DNA of 64,000 bases from the NCBI RefSeq assembly GCF_027667425.1, contig NZ_JAQEGR010000015.1, positions 1 to 64,000 on the forward strand, read 5' to 3'. Under the pieces are notes generated by a model. The model worked only from the letters and a program-made list of their open reading frames with translations, was not told where the DNA came from and made no database searches. Position 1 is the stretch's first letter. The number at the start of each line of letters is the position of its first letter. This document shows positions 24,344 to 33,223 of the stretch, in pieces. This DNA is from Fusicatenibacter saccharivorans. Lineage in GTDB: Bacteria > Bacillota > Clostridia > Lachnospirales > Lachnospiraceae. The translations under genes and the position numbers were made by a program.

Positions 24344-25747
24344 CTATAACAAATTCACTACAATCCGATCTATCCCTCGCAGCCCATACATCTTCCCCAT
24401 CGCTTCTGGCTCCTGCAAAACCGACAAATCAATCCCAAACAGCGAATTATATCTTCCTGCCATCCGCAGATGCTCCGGATATAAAAATGTCTGTTTTTCG
24501 CAAAACTCCGGGCATTTCCTCACCGGCGTCTGCGCGCCGCGGCTTCCTTTGATACACGCTGCATACATTGGACAATACTGCGAAGTATTTGTCTGATAAA
24601 AGGGAAGATGAAGACTGTTTTTCCCTTCTGGAAACTTCCTTGTACTGGTATCGCCGCAGCTCTCCCATTCATACCGTTCCATCCGAAATTCTTCTTTCAA
24701 ATACTCCCGGTAAAATGCCGCGTGGACGCTGTTTTGTTCAAACAGTGTACGGTCCCCCAGCTTATAAGCCATCCGCGGATCTTTTTTCCGTTTGTTGAGC
24801 AGCACGCCAAGGCAGAGGGAAAACACCGGAAGCTGAGCTGCCAGATGGGCCGTTCCCCAGTCATTTACGACAATCTCGATGATTTTGTTCTTTTGTTCAC
24901 ACCATTCGACGAGACGCTGCAGCCGCTGCTGTGTTTCCAGCAGATTTCCTTCCAGTAAGAAAGGAAAGACCAGTGTAACCGCAAACGACTCCCGGCAGGC
25001 TTTATCCATCAGTGCGAACAGTTCCTCTTCCGTTGGTGCCAAATGCGGGCAGAAAGCATTTCCTATATAGAGCCGGTCTGGGTGAAAAATCGGCGGATCT
25101 GGAATCTGGTTTTTCCGAAAATAAGCATCAAAAAACACCGCACTTTCCATCGAAAGATACGCCGTATACCATTCCGGCCGGTCCAGTTCGAGCGCCAGCT
25201 CGACCGGCTGCCCAGGCTGCCCGGATTCCGCAAAGCCATTTTGCAATGCCGTAAATGTTTCCTTCCCGACCCCGGAAAACCATACCTTCTTCTGCTCTTC
25301 CAGGCTTTCCAGATGAAACGCGTCCTGCTCCGCAGGATATCCTGTCATCTCTTCTGCAAGCGCGGCATCATCGTCCTCCATTTTCCAGCGAATATACTGG
25401 CTGTATTGCAGGGCAAGGCGCTGTACCGCATTTTGATAATCTTCCTGTTCCGTGGCGAAGGTATAAACAACATCAAAATCTTCCTCTTTTTCCTGCAGAA
25501 AAGTCGCATCACGAAGAAGAATCCGCTGGTAGGATGCTGTTTTCTGATCGTAAAATGCCAGTTCCCACGGCGCATTTTTCTGCTCAACTGTAGTCGGTGT
25601 CGCAAGCCGGGTCTGAAAGCCATATTCTGAAATTGCCGTGATCCGCACTTCCTTATCTCCCCAGTATCCCGCCAGGATTCCGAACGGCAGCATGGAAATC
25701 CATGGCCATTGACTGATTTCTTTTTCCCGTTCTTTTTTCTGTTTCAT
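24344..25747 (-). CDS. Unrecognised protein, possibly U32/UbiV-like, with C-terminal Cys cluster
   Basis: 467 aa. Not confidently recognised. The central segment RLYIGNAFCPHLAPTEEELF followed by EIVVNDWGTAHLAAQLP resembles the beta/alpha-barrel pattern of U32-type proteins. The C-terminal part has YCPMYAAC and CPEFC, enough cysteines for a metal or Fe-S site, which also fits U32/UbiV relatives. No signal peptide. I chose ATG 25747 because a good promoter (25780-25807) and GGGAG lie just before it; longer frames to 25885 would read through a terminator hairpin. The end abuts the Rpn promoter. Confidence 0.5.
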   Translation of the reverse strand: MKQKKEREKEISQWPWISMLPFGILAGYWGDKEVRITAISEYGFQTRLATPTTVEQKNAPWELAFYDQKTASYQRILLRDATFLQEKEEDFDVVYTFATEQEDYQNAVQRLALQYSQYIRWKMEDDDAALAEEMTGYPAEQDAFHLESLEEQKKVWFSGVGKETFTALQNGFAESGQPGQPVELALELDRPEWYTAYLSMESAVFFDAYFRKNQIPDPPIFHPDRLYIGNAFCPHLAPTEEELFALMDKACRESFAVTLVFPFLLEGNLLETQQRLQRLVEWCEQKNKIIEIVVNDWGTAHLAAQLPVFSLCLGVLLNKRKKDPRMAYKLGDRTLFEQNSVHAAFYREYLKEEFRMERYEWESCGDTSTRKFPEGKNSLHLPFYQTNTSQYCPMYAACIKGSRGAQTPVRKCPEFCEKQTFLYPEHLRMAGRYNSLFGIDLSVLQEPEAMGKMYGLRGIDRIVVNLL

Positions 25748-25779
25748 TGATTCAAATCTCCCGTTTTCTGATACCATCC

Positions 25780-25807
25780 AGTATACCTGTTTTCCTGGAA
25801 AACTCAA
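25780..25807 (-). promoter_or_regulatory. Promoter of the U32-like gene
   Basis: On the minus strand: TTGAGT (25802-25807), 16-bp spacer, TATACT (25780-25785). It settles the start of the downstream gene. Confidence 0.65.
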
Positions 25808-25810
25808 ATA

Positions 25811-25875
25811 AAAAAATCCACCCACGCCCGGAAGCAGTCTCACCAGAGACCTCCAAGTCATGGATGAATTTTTAT
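25811..25875 (-). terminator. Terminator of the TRAP operon
   Basis: On the minus strand AATTCATCC pairs imperfectly with GGGTGGATT, enclosing a GTCTC/GAGAC hairpin, and is followed by seven T. It lies about 70 bases after the fused TRAP gene. Confidence 0.7.
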
Positions 25876-25942
25876 TTTCTACCAAATATGTAGTTTGTTA
25901 CATTATTTTTTCAGGCAAGCTCAGCAAATCTTATAAAGATAT

Positions 25943-28900
25943 TTACGAAACTGCCTCTTTTGTAAACGTCTCAATCAACTCTTTGGCATCATCATATCCC
26001 TGGCCTTCCAGTTCTTTCTGATACCACTCGTCCACGCCGTCTACGGCCTGTTTGAACGAATCGATGTCCATATCCTCATAATTGGTAATGGCTACACCAT
26101 TCTCATTCTGCCAGCGGTTCATGATTTCATCATCACCGGCGCGGTTAATCTCACGCTCGTACTGTGTTGCCAGACGACCGCACTCATCGATCACTTCCTG
26201 CTGCTCCGGTGTCATACTGTCATAAATGTCTCCGTTAATACAGAAGAACAGACAATCATAAATTGCATTCCACATCGAGCAGTACGGCTGTACTTCCTGT
26301 ACGCTGGCTGCATCGATAGCAGGAAGTGGATTTTCCTGGCCTTCTACGGTTTTCTGCTGCAGGGCCGTGTAGGTCTCGGACCAGTTCATGTTGGTGGCAT
26401 CGGCGCCCCAGCGTTTGTAGCACTCCATCAGCAGGTTGCTTCCTGCGACACGGATTTTCAGGTTCTTCATATCATCGACGGTTTTTACTTCCTGCTTGCT
26501 GTTGGTCAGCTGACGGAAACCGTTCTCGGCGATTCCCATGCAGTGCAGGCCGTACTCATCAAGGATCTCTTTCAATTTTTCGCCTGCCTCGCCGTCCAGT
26601 TTTGCATCCGCATCTTCTACGGAATCAAACAGGAACGGAAGGGATACGACGTTAAATCTCGGATCAAATGCAGAGTAAATCAGGTTGCTGTGCATTGAAA
26701 TCTGTACCGGATCTCCATCGATCAGTGCCTGGATACCTTCGGACTGGTTTCCGTTGGTCAGCTGGTCTGCGGCATATACGTTGACTTTGATCTTGCCGCC
26801 GGTTGCTTTTTCGATCAGCTCACCGAACTTCCGGCCGCCTTCTGCCCAGGTACTGGTTTCTGTCGTGGAGCAGGTGAAGTTCCAGGTCTGCTCCGGCCAG
26901 TCGAGATCGCTTCTGTCTTCTACATCGTAGGTGCTTGCAGAAGATGTATCTTTCTTTGTAAAGGCTTCAATCAGATCTTTGGCATCGTCATAGCCCTGGC
27001 TTTCCAGTTCGTTCTGATACCAGGCATCTACACCGTCTACCGCCTGTTTAAAGGAATCGATGTCCATATCTTCGTATTTTGTGATCTTGACACCGTTCTC
27101 GTTCTGCCAGCGGTTCATGATCTCATCGTCACCGGCACGGTTGATCGCACGTTCGTAATCGACGGCTTTCTGTCCGGCCTCATCGACAACTTTCTGCTGC
27201 TCCGGGGTCAGATTGTTATAGATGTCTCCGTTAATGCAGAAGAACAGGCAGTCATAAATTGCATTCCACATGGAGCAGTACGGCTGTACTTCCTGTACGC
27301 TGGCTGCATCGATAGCCGGAAGCGGATTCTCCTGGCCTTCTACGGTTTTCTGCTGCAGGGCGGTGTAGGTCTCAGACCAGTTCATGTTGGTCGCATCGGC
27401 ACCCCAGCGTTTGTAGCACTCCATCAGCAGGTTACTTCCTGCTACACGGATTTTCAGGTTCTTCATATCATCGACGGTTTTTACTTCCTGCTTGCTGTTG
27501 GTCAGCTGACGGAAACCGTTCTCGGCGATTCCCATGCAGTGCAGGCCGTACTCATCGAGGATTGCTTTTAATTTTTCGCCTGCCTCGCCGTCCAGTTTGG
27601 CATCCGCATCTTCTACGGAATCAAACAGGAACGGAAGAGATACGACGTTAAATCTCGGGTCAAATGCAGAGTAAATCAGGTTGCTGTGCATCGAAATCTG
27701 TACCGGATCTCCGTTCATCAGTGCCTGGATTCCCTCGGACTGGTTTCCGTTGGTCAGCTGGTCTGCAGCGTATACATTGACTTTGATCTTGCCGCCGGTT
27801 GCTTTTTCCATGAGCTCGCCGAACTTGCGTCCGCCTTCTGCCCAGGTACTGTTCTCGGTGGTGGAGCAGGTAAAGTTCCAGGTCTGCTCTTCCCATCCAA
27901 GGTCACTGTAATCAGCGATATCATTGTAATCCTCATTGCCGGAGGAATTTCCTGCTGTGCTGCCATCCGCACCATCGCCACTGGAAGTATCGGAATTCGT
28001 TGCTGCAGCTACCGTTCCGGTATAAGCTCCGTCTTTTGCCAGTGCTTTTGGAAGGAACGTGGAAATCTGCGGAACATACGTAATCAGAAGCAGAACTGCT
28101 ACCGATGCTGCGATCATTGGCATAACGGCTTTGGAAATCTGCTGAATGGTAACTTCCATTCCTTTTTTCAGTTTTACGGAAATGGCGACAAACAGGTTGA
28201 CACCGACCGGCGGAGTTACCTGTCCGATGGCCAGGTTGACCGTTGCCACGATACCGAATGCTATCAGGTCATAGCCAAGGGCTTTGCAGACCGGAAGCAT
28301 AATCGGGATGAAAATATACATGGCAGAGTTTGCATCGATAAAGCATCCTGCAATCAGGAAAATGATATTGACAATCAGAAGGAATACAAACTGGTTATGA
28401 GCAACGCTTCCAAGAAGATCCGACGCTGCCTGCGCAATACCAAACTTTGTGCAGACAAAGGAGAACAGAGAAGCACTTGCGACGATCAGCATAATTCCAC
28501 CGGTTGTTTTGGCAGAATCTACCATCAGATCCCACAGGTCTTTCAGTTTGATCTCTTTATAAATAAAGATTCCGACAAACAGACCGTATACAACGGAAAC
28601 GGCAGCTGCCTCGGTCGGGGTGAAAATACTTCCATAGATACCGCCAAGGATGATGACCGGCATTAAGAATCCCCAGAAAGCATCTTTAAAAGCATCCCAT
28701 CTTTCTTTGGCTGTTGCTTTTTTCTGGGTCGGCTGAATGTTGTGTTTCTTTGCCTCCAGAAGAACAACGATGACAAGGGCCACACCCATCAGAATACCAG
28801 GAACGATACCTGCTGTGAACATATCGGCGATGGATACGCCTGTGATGGATGCATAAACAACGAATGCAATACTCGGCGGTATGACGATCGCAATCGAACT

Positions 28901-29329
28901 TGACGTCGCCATCAGGGCCGTGGAAAACGGAGCAGAAAATCCGCCTCGCTCAATCATGGCAGGGATCAGAACCATACCAAGTGCTGCTACGGTTGCCGGA
29001 CCGGAACCGGAAATCGCGCCAAAGAAGCAGGCTACGATAACGCATACGATCGCGATACCGCCCTTTTTATGGCCGACGCAGGTGTCGACGAAACGAATCA
29101 GTCGTTTGGAAATGCCCGCTTTTGCCATAATGTTTCCGGACAGTACAAAGAACGGAATGGCAAGGAGCAAAAATTTACTGATACCGGAATACATATTGGT
29201 TGCTACGATGGTCAGGGATGTACCGGAGTACAGGATCGCGCAGATCGAAGACAGACCAAGGCAGATGCCAATCGGGATACCAAGGATCAGAAAAACAAAG
29301 AATGAAAGAAAAAGAATTGCACTGATCAT
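25943..29329 (-). CDS. TRAP transporter DctM permease fused to two tandem DctP-type binding domains
   Basis: 1128 aa. Residues 1-435 are a DctM permease (LSFFVFLILGIPIGICLGL, SGSGPATVAALG, IPPSIAFVVYASITG, FIDANSAMYIFIPIMLPV, GQVTPPVGVNLFV). A Ser/Gly/Asp-rich linker (about 435-478) leads to two DctP domains (about 478-785 and 810-1128). Each begins EQTWNFTCSTTE and carries the NLKIRVAGSN and MNWSETYTALQQKTVEGQEN motifs. The unit is a 996-bp tandem repeat. The binding domains have no signal peptide of their own and are tethered through the permease, which must place them outside the cell. ATG 29329 overlaps the DctQ stop (ATGA). No separate DctP gene is present nearby. Confidence 0.9.
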   Translation of the reverse strand: MISAILFLSFFVFLILGIPIGICLGLSSICAILYSGTSLTIVATNMYSGISKFLLLAIPFFVLSGNIMAKAGISKRLIRFVDTCVGHKKGGIAIVCVIVACFFGAISGSGPATVAALGMVLIPAMIERGGFSAPFSTALMATSSSIAIVIPPSIAFVVYASITGVSIADMFTAGIVPGILMGVALVIVVLLEAKKHNIQPTQKKATAKERWDAFKDAFWGFLMPVIILGGIYGSIFTPTEAAAVSVVYGLFVGIFIYKEIKLKDLWDLMVDSAKTTGGIMLIVASASLFSFVCTKFGIAQAASDLLGSVAHNQFVFLLIVNIIFLIAGCFIDANSAMYIFIPIMLPVCKALGYDLIAFGIVATVNLAIGQVTPPVGVNLFVAISVKLKKGMEVTIQQISKAVMPMIAASVAVLLLITYVPQISTFLPKALAKDGAYTGTVAAATNSDTSSGDGADGSTAGNSSGNEDYNDIADYSDLGWEEQTWNFTCSTTENSTWAEGGRKFGELMEKATGGKIKVNVYAADQLTNGNQSEGIQALMNGDPVQISMHSNLIYSAFDPRFNVVSLPFLFDSVEDADAKLDGEAGEKLKAILDEYGLHCMGIAENGFRQLTNSKQEVKTVDDMKNLKIRVAGSNLLMECYKRWGADATNMNWSETYTALQQKTVEGQENPLPAIDAASVQEVQPYCSMWNAIYDCLFFCINGDIYNNLTPEQQKVVDEAGQKAVDYERAINRAGDDEIMNRWQNENGVKITKYEDMDIDSFKQAVDGVDAWYQNELESQGYDDAKDLIEAFTKKDTSSASTYDVEDRSDLDWPEQTWNFTCSTTETSTWAEGGRKFGELIEKATGGKIKVNVYAADQLTNGNQSEGIQALIDGDPVQISMHSNLIYSAFDPRFNVVSLPFLFDSVEDADAKLDGEAGEKLKEILDEYGLHCMGIAENGFRQLTNSKQEVKTVDDMKNLKIRVAGSNLLMECYKRWGADATNMNWSETYTALQQKTVEGQENPLPAIDAASVQEVQPYCSMWNAIYDCLFFCINGDIYDSMTPEQQEVIDECGRLATQYEREINRAGDDEIMNRWQNENGVAITNYEDMDIDSFKQAVDGVDEWYQKELEGQGYDDAKELIETFTKEAVS
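25946..27900 (-). repeat. Tandem duplication of the binding-domain unit (996 bp)
   Basis: Two copies offset by 996 bases (for example 26685 and 27681). The first two-thirds of each unit are almost identical, while the last third differs more (NNLTPEQQKVVDEAGQKAVDYER against DSMTPEQQEVIDECGRLATQYER), suggesting local gene conversion. Confidence 0.9.
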
Positions 29330-29826
29330 TTTTTCTGTCCCTCCTCTTTTGCTTTTACGAATGTATCCATCAGATATTCGATCATGTGCAGCGTCATGCA
29401 GGCTGCGCCGATCGGTACGAAAGACCAGAAAACCCATTCCGGCCAGTTTAAAACGAACGTTCTCTTTCCGTTGGCAAGCTGGGTCAGTACCTTGTCCATG
29501 CCGTATTTAAACAGAACTACGGTAAAGGCAACACTAAATGCTGTGTTGACAACCAGCAGGATTCTTCTCGCCTTCGCAGAAAGACGGTCCGGCAGCAAAG
29601 AAAGATTGACCAGTTCTCCGTCACGGGCAGCAAGCGCTGCTGCGAGAAGTGTAATCAGGACAAATACCGCAACGACAAGCTCTTCGGTAAATGACCAGGA
29701 CTGATGCAGTACCTTACGGGAAAGAACGTTTCCCACCGTAAGCACAACAATCAGGATCGTGGACAGCACGAGAACCAGTTTCTCAACAAACGCCAGTCCA
29801 TTCATGATTTTTTTGTACACTTTCAT
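29326..29826 (-). CDS. TRAP transporter small permease (DctQ)
   Basis: 166 aa with four membrane helices (about 12-35, 47-68, 86-108 and 125-148) and the family pattern NVLSRKVLHQSWSFTEELVV. It is the small subunit that pairs with DctM. ATG 29826 follows AGGGAGG; a longer frame lacks a ribosome site. It is the first gene of the operon and lies about 100 bases downstream of a T-box leader. Confidence 0.9.
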   Translation of the reverse strand: MKVYKKIMNGLAFVEKLVLVLSTILIVVLTVGNVLSRKVLHQSWSFTEELVVAVFVLITLLAAALAARDGELVNLSLLPDRLSAKARRILLVVNTAFSVAFTVVLFKYGMDKVLTQLANGKRTFVLNWPEWVFWSFVPIGAACMTLHMIEYLMDTFVKAKEEGQKK

Positions 29827-29919
29827 ATGTTTCCTCCCTTTTCCCGCTGTCAGGTACAATGTTCCAGCAGGATCTATTCTTTGCCAGGCTGTATTACCGG
29901 GGTGAATTTGCAGCTGACA

Positions 29920-30175
29920 AACAAAAAAATCCGCCCCTCAACGAGGGACGGAATTGTTCTTTTCCCGCAACCACCCTTGTCTCTTCTTTGAAACAAGCAC
30001 GAATACAACGCACAAGCATACGCGGTTTCTGTAACGGGAAACTCCCGTGAAAACCTACTGGAATTCCGGCACATAGTACGATACACGGCCGATTCGTTGG
30101 GCTTTCCTTCTCCAAGATGATTTTCAATCCAGATTCGTTGCTGTCTCGCACCTTTCCGGCAGCTCTCTGAAAACG
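29920..30175 (-). ncRNA. T-box riboswitch upstream of the TRAP operon
   Basis: Reading the minus strand: CAGAGAG, then a GCTGCC...GGTGCGAGACAGC hairpin (Stem I signature), an AGTAGG motif, the T-box AAGGGTGGTTGCGGGAA (29963-29979), and an ACGGAATT/CCGTCCCTC...GAGGGGCGG terminator with seven T. This is a full T-box layout in front of dctQ. The amino acid specificity is not certain. In one register the bases before AGTAGG read GAA-UUC, which would be Phe. Confidence 0.85.
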
Positions 30176-30231
30176 ATTTGTCTGCATTTACTTTTTCTTT
30201 TCTCAGAATTTGCTTTTACACGACTGGAGCA

Positions 30232-30260
30232 ATTTTAACGCGATTTTTGTTGATTGTCAA
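30232..30260 (-). promoter_or_regulatory. Promoter of T-box/TRAP operon
   Basis: On the minus strand: consensus TTGACA (30255-30260), 17-bp spacer, TAAAAT (30232-30237), about 60 bases before Stem I of the T-box. Confidence 0.8.
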
Positions 30261-30441
30261 GAATTGACTGGAAAAATTTGTCGTTTTTTTGAAAAACCGC
30301 ATTTTTTTCGGTTTTGGACCTTTTTCTTGCATCTTTTCCATATCTTTTATATAATAATCTGCGGTATCCGAAATATGCAGCCTGATTTTTCATCTCGATC
30401 TTCCAACATCAGTCCTGCTTATTCATGAAAGGATGATTTTT

Positions 30442-31542
30442 ATGATAAAAAAACTGATTTCCTTTTTTCAAAAAGATGCAGTGCTTACCGTCTCTTTTTT
30501 TCTTGCAGTGCTTTCCTGCTTTTTCTGTCCTCCCGGTCCACAGTATCTTGGCTATCTGGATTTTCATACTCTGATCCTGCTGTTCTGTCTGATGCTGATT
30601 GTCGCGGGTCTGCGGGAATGTGGCGTATTTGACTGGCTTGGCACCAGTCTTCTCCGGCATGTAAACTCAGAACGGATGGTTGCTCTGCTTCTGATTTCCC
30701 TGTGCTTTTTCTGCAGCATGCTGATTACCAATGATGTCGCTCTGATTACCTTTGTTCCGTTTGGCATTCTGCTTCTGCGAATGTGCCATATGGAGCAGAA
30801 AAAAATACTTCTTGTCACCTTTATGACCATGGCTGCAAACCTTGGCAGTATGTTTACTCCTATCGGCAATCCGCAGAACCTTTATCTGTATTCGCTTTCC
30901 GGACTTTCCCTTTTGCATTTTCTGCTTATGATGCTGCCTTATACTCTGGGTGCTGCAGTTCTTTTTCTGATCTGCATTTTTCTGTTTTTCTCCGGAAAGA
31001 AAATTTCCGTTTCCCTGGAGAAAAAAGCGATTACTCATCCGCGGCAAATCGCAGTTTTTGCAGCTCTTTTTTTCTGCTGTATTCTTACGGTTGCCAAACT
31101 TCTCCCGCATAGTATTCTGCTTCTGATCACGATTGCCGGGATCTGCCTGGTGAACCGCAGCCTTTACCGCAGAGCAGACTACTCTCTTTTGTTCACTTTT
31201 GTGTTTTTCTTTCTTTTTATTGGAAACATGAAACAAATGGCAGCGCTTCGTATTTATCTGGAACAGATGATTACCGGACACGAACGGCTTCTTTCCGTCC
31301 TCACAAGCCAGATCATCAGCAATGTTCCTGCCGCCATGCTGCTTTCCGGATATACAAAAGAAATCCCGGAACTGATTGTAGGAACCAACCTCGGCGGCCT
31401 CGGGACTTTAATTGCATCTATGGCAAGCCTGATCTCCTATCGCCAGATTACGGCCGCAGACGCTTCCTGCCGCAAAAAATATATCCTGGTTTTTACTGTT
31501 TTCAATCTTGTTTTTCTTGCTATTTTGTATCAGATACGCTAA
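30442..31542 (+). CDS. SLC13/ArsB-NhaD type anion permease
   Basis: 366 aa with about ten membrane helices. The ITNDVALITFVPFGILLL and TPIGNPQNLYLYSLSG segments are hallmarks of the ion transporter superfamily (ArsB/NhaD/CitMHS, YbiR-like). A second half-repeat has SNVPAAMLLSGYT and GTNLGGLGTLIASMASLI. It is likely a sodium-coupled anion or metabolite carrier; substrate unknown. The ATG at 30442 is eight bases after AAAGG; an ATG at 30433 is too close. It is divergent from the TRAP operon. Confidence 0.8.
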   Translation: MIKKLISFFQKDAVLTVSFFLAVLSCFFCPPGPQYLGYLDFHTLILLFCLMLIVAGLRECGVFDWLGTSLLRHVNSERMVALLLISLCFFCSMLITNDVALITFVPFGILLLRMCHMEQKKILLVTFMTMAANLGSMFTPIGNPQNLYLYSLSGLSLLHFLLMMLPYTLGAAVLFLICIFLFFSGKKISVSLEKKAITHPRQIAVFAALFFCCILTVAKLLPHSILLLITIAGICLVNRSLYRRADYSLLFTFVFFFLFIGNMKQMAALRIYLEQMITGHERLLSVLTSQIISNVPAAMLLSGYTKEIPELIVGTNLGGLGTLIASMASLISYRQITAADASCRKKYILVFTVFNLVFLAILYQIR

Positions 31543-31553
31543 AATAAAAAGAA

Positions 31554-31577
31554 GATCCGGCTGTACGGGTCTTTTTT
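31554..31577 (+). terminator. Terminator after the anion permease
   Basis: A short stem GATCCG/CGGGTC (one G-U pair) followed by TTTTTT. Confidence 0.7.
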
Positions 31578-31647
31578 CACGGCATTTTATACCGTCTCAT
31601 GATTACTGTACTTAGCATTTTATATTGAAAAAGAAAGGGTTTCATTT

Positions 31648-33132
31648 ATGAAGATAGATCTCAGAAACGTTCCGGATGCCGAGGTTTCCGGTATTGATCT
31701 TGCAAATATTGACATTACTGTTCCGGCGCCGGAGACAGAACCGCAGCGTCAGTATTACTTTATGGCACTTTTAAAACAGCAGCTCGTACCGGAGCGTGCA
31801 AAACAAAACGGAAAAGAGTATCTGACTGCCTGCATCACAACCTTCGGCTGCCAGATGAACGCCCGAGATTCCGAAAAGCTGGAGGGAATTCTGGAAACCG
31901 TCGGCTACCACATTGTGGAGACCGAAGATGCCGATTTTGTTGTTTACAACACCTGTACCGTCCGTGAAAACGCAAATCTGCGTGTCTACGGTCGCCTTGG
32001 ACAGCTTGGCAAGTACAAAAAGAAAAATCCGGGCATGATTATTTCCCTCTGCGGATGCATGATGCAGGAGCCGCTTGTTGTCGAAAAACTCAAAAAAAGC
32101 TACCATTTCGTCAACCTGATTTTCGGAACGCATAATATCTACCGCTTTGCCGAGTATCTTGTCCGCTGCATGACAGAGGACCGCATGGTGATCGATATCT
32201 GGAAAGATACCGACAAAATCGTGGAAAATCTCCCGGTTGACCGCAAATATCCGTTCAAGTCGGGTGTTAATATTATGTTCGGCTGCAATAACTTCTGCAG
32301 CTACTGTATCGTACCGTATGTGCGCGGCCGCGAACGCAGCCGGAAGCCGGAGGAAATCATCGCAGAGATCAAACGCCTCGTTGCAGACGGCGTTGTTGAA
32401 ATCATGCTGCTTGGTCAGAATGTCAATTCCTACGGAAAGAATCTCGAGGAGCCGATGACGTTTGCACAGCTTCTGCGCAAGGCAAATCAGATTGAAGGGC
32501 TGAAACGCATCCGTTTCATGACCTCACATCCGAAGGATCTCTCGGAAGAACTGATCGATGCAATGCGCGACTGCGAGAAGGTCTGCCTCCATCTTCATCT
32601 TCCGCTCCAGTCCGGAAGCAGCCGTATCTTAAAACTGATGAACCGCCGTTATACCAAAGAGCAGTATCTTGACCTGGTAGACCGAATCCGCGCAAAAGTG
32701 CCGGATATTTCTCTGACAACAGATATTATCGTTGGTTTCCCTGGTGAGACCGAAGAAGATTTTCTGGAAACACTGGATGTGGTCCGCCGCGTTCGTTACG
32801 ACAGCGCGTTTACCTTCCAGTATTCCAGAAGAACCGGAACACCGGCAGCTGCCATGGAAGACCAGATCCCGGCGGATGTTGTAAAAGACCGTTTTGACCG
32901 TCTTCTTGCCGAGGTCCAGGAAATTTCCCGCGAGGTAACCGCAAGACATCTTCATACCGTACAGGAAGTTCTGGTGGAAAGTATCAATGAGCAGGACGCT
33001 TCTCTTGTCACCGGCCGTATGAGCAACAATACGCTGGTTCATTTCCCGGGAGATGCTTCGATGATCGGAACGCTGCAGAACGTTTCCCTGGACGAATGCC
33101 GCGGCTTCTACTATATGGGAACGCTTGTTTAA
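31648..33132 (+). CDS. miaB: tRNA-2-methylthio-N6-dimethylallyladenosine synthase
   Basis: 494 aa. An N-terminal extension is followed by the UPF0004 domain with TTFGCQMNARDSEKLEG and two further Cys residues (NTCTVREN, SLCGCMMQ). The radical SAM cluster CNNFCSYCIVPYVRGRERSR comes next, and a C-terminal TRAM domain. MiaB adds the methylthio group to i6A37 of tRNAs. The length and motif order are normal. Flanked by terminators on both sides, so probably a single-gene unit. Confidence 0.95.
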   Translation: MKIDLRNVPDAEVSGIDLANIDITVPAPETEPQRQYYFMALLKQQLVPERAKQNGKEYLTACITTFGCQMNARDSEKLEGILETVGYHIVETEDADFVVYNTCTVRENANLRVYGRLGQLGKYKKKNPGMIISLCGCMMQEPLVVEKLKKSYHFVNLIFGTHNIYRFAEYLVRCMTEDRMVIDIWKDTDKIVENLPVDRKYPFKSGVNIMFGCNNFCSYCIVPYVRGRERSRKPEEIIAEIKRLVADGVVEIMLLGQNVNSYGKNLEEPMTFAQLLRKANQIEGLKRIRFMTSHPKDLSEELIDAMRDCEKVCLHLHLPLQSGSSRILKLMNRRYTKEQYLDLVDRIRAKVPDISLTTDIIVGFPGETEEDFLETLDVVRRVRYDSAFTFQYSRRTGTPAAAMEDQIPADVVKDRFDRLLAEVQEISREVTARHLHTVQEVLVESINEQDASLVTGRMSNNTLVHFPGDASMIGTLQNVSLDECRGFYYMGTLV

Positions 33133-33140
33133 CCAAAAGA

Positions 33141-33206
33141 CCCTGCCCGCACAGTTTTTCAGTCTTTGAAAAGACTATGTTACAAAGCTGTGCAGGCAGG
33201 GTTTTT
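33141..33206. terminator. Bidirectional terminator between miaB and MATE gene
   Basis: CCCTGCC...CTGTGCAGGCAGGG with a long stem, A and T runs on both sides. It serves the convergent miaB and MATE genes. Confidence 0.85.
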
Positions 33207-33223
33207 ACATATAACTTCTCCTT

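Noticed and set aside
25748..25885. N-terminal extension of the U32-like protein
   Set aside because: It would translate the TRAP operon terminator and the promoter; ATG 25747 fits better.
25946..27900. The tandem binding-domain units as a pure assembly error
   Set aside because: The copies differ at many positions, especially in the last third, so they are two real, diverged units.
27686..28666. A 326-aa plus-strand frame opposite the TRAP gene
   Set aside because: Antisense to the permease/binding-domain fusion; composition and lack of ribosome site indicate a shadow frame.
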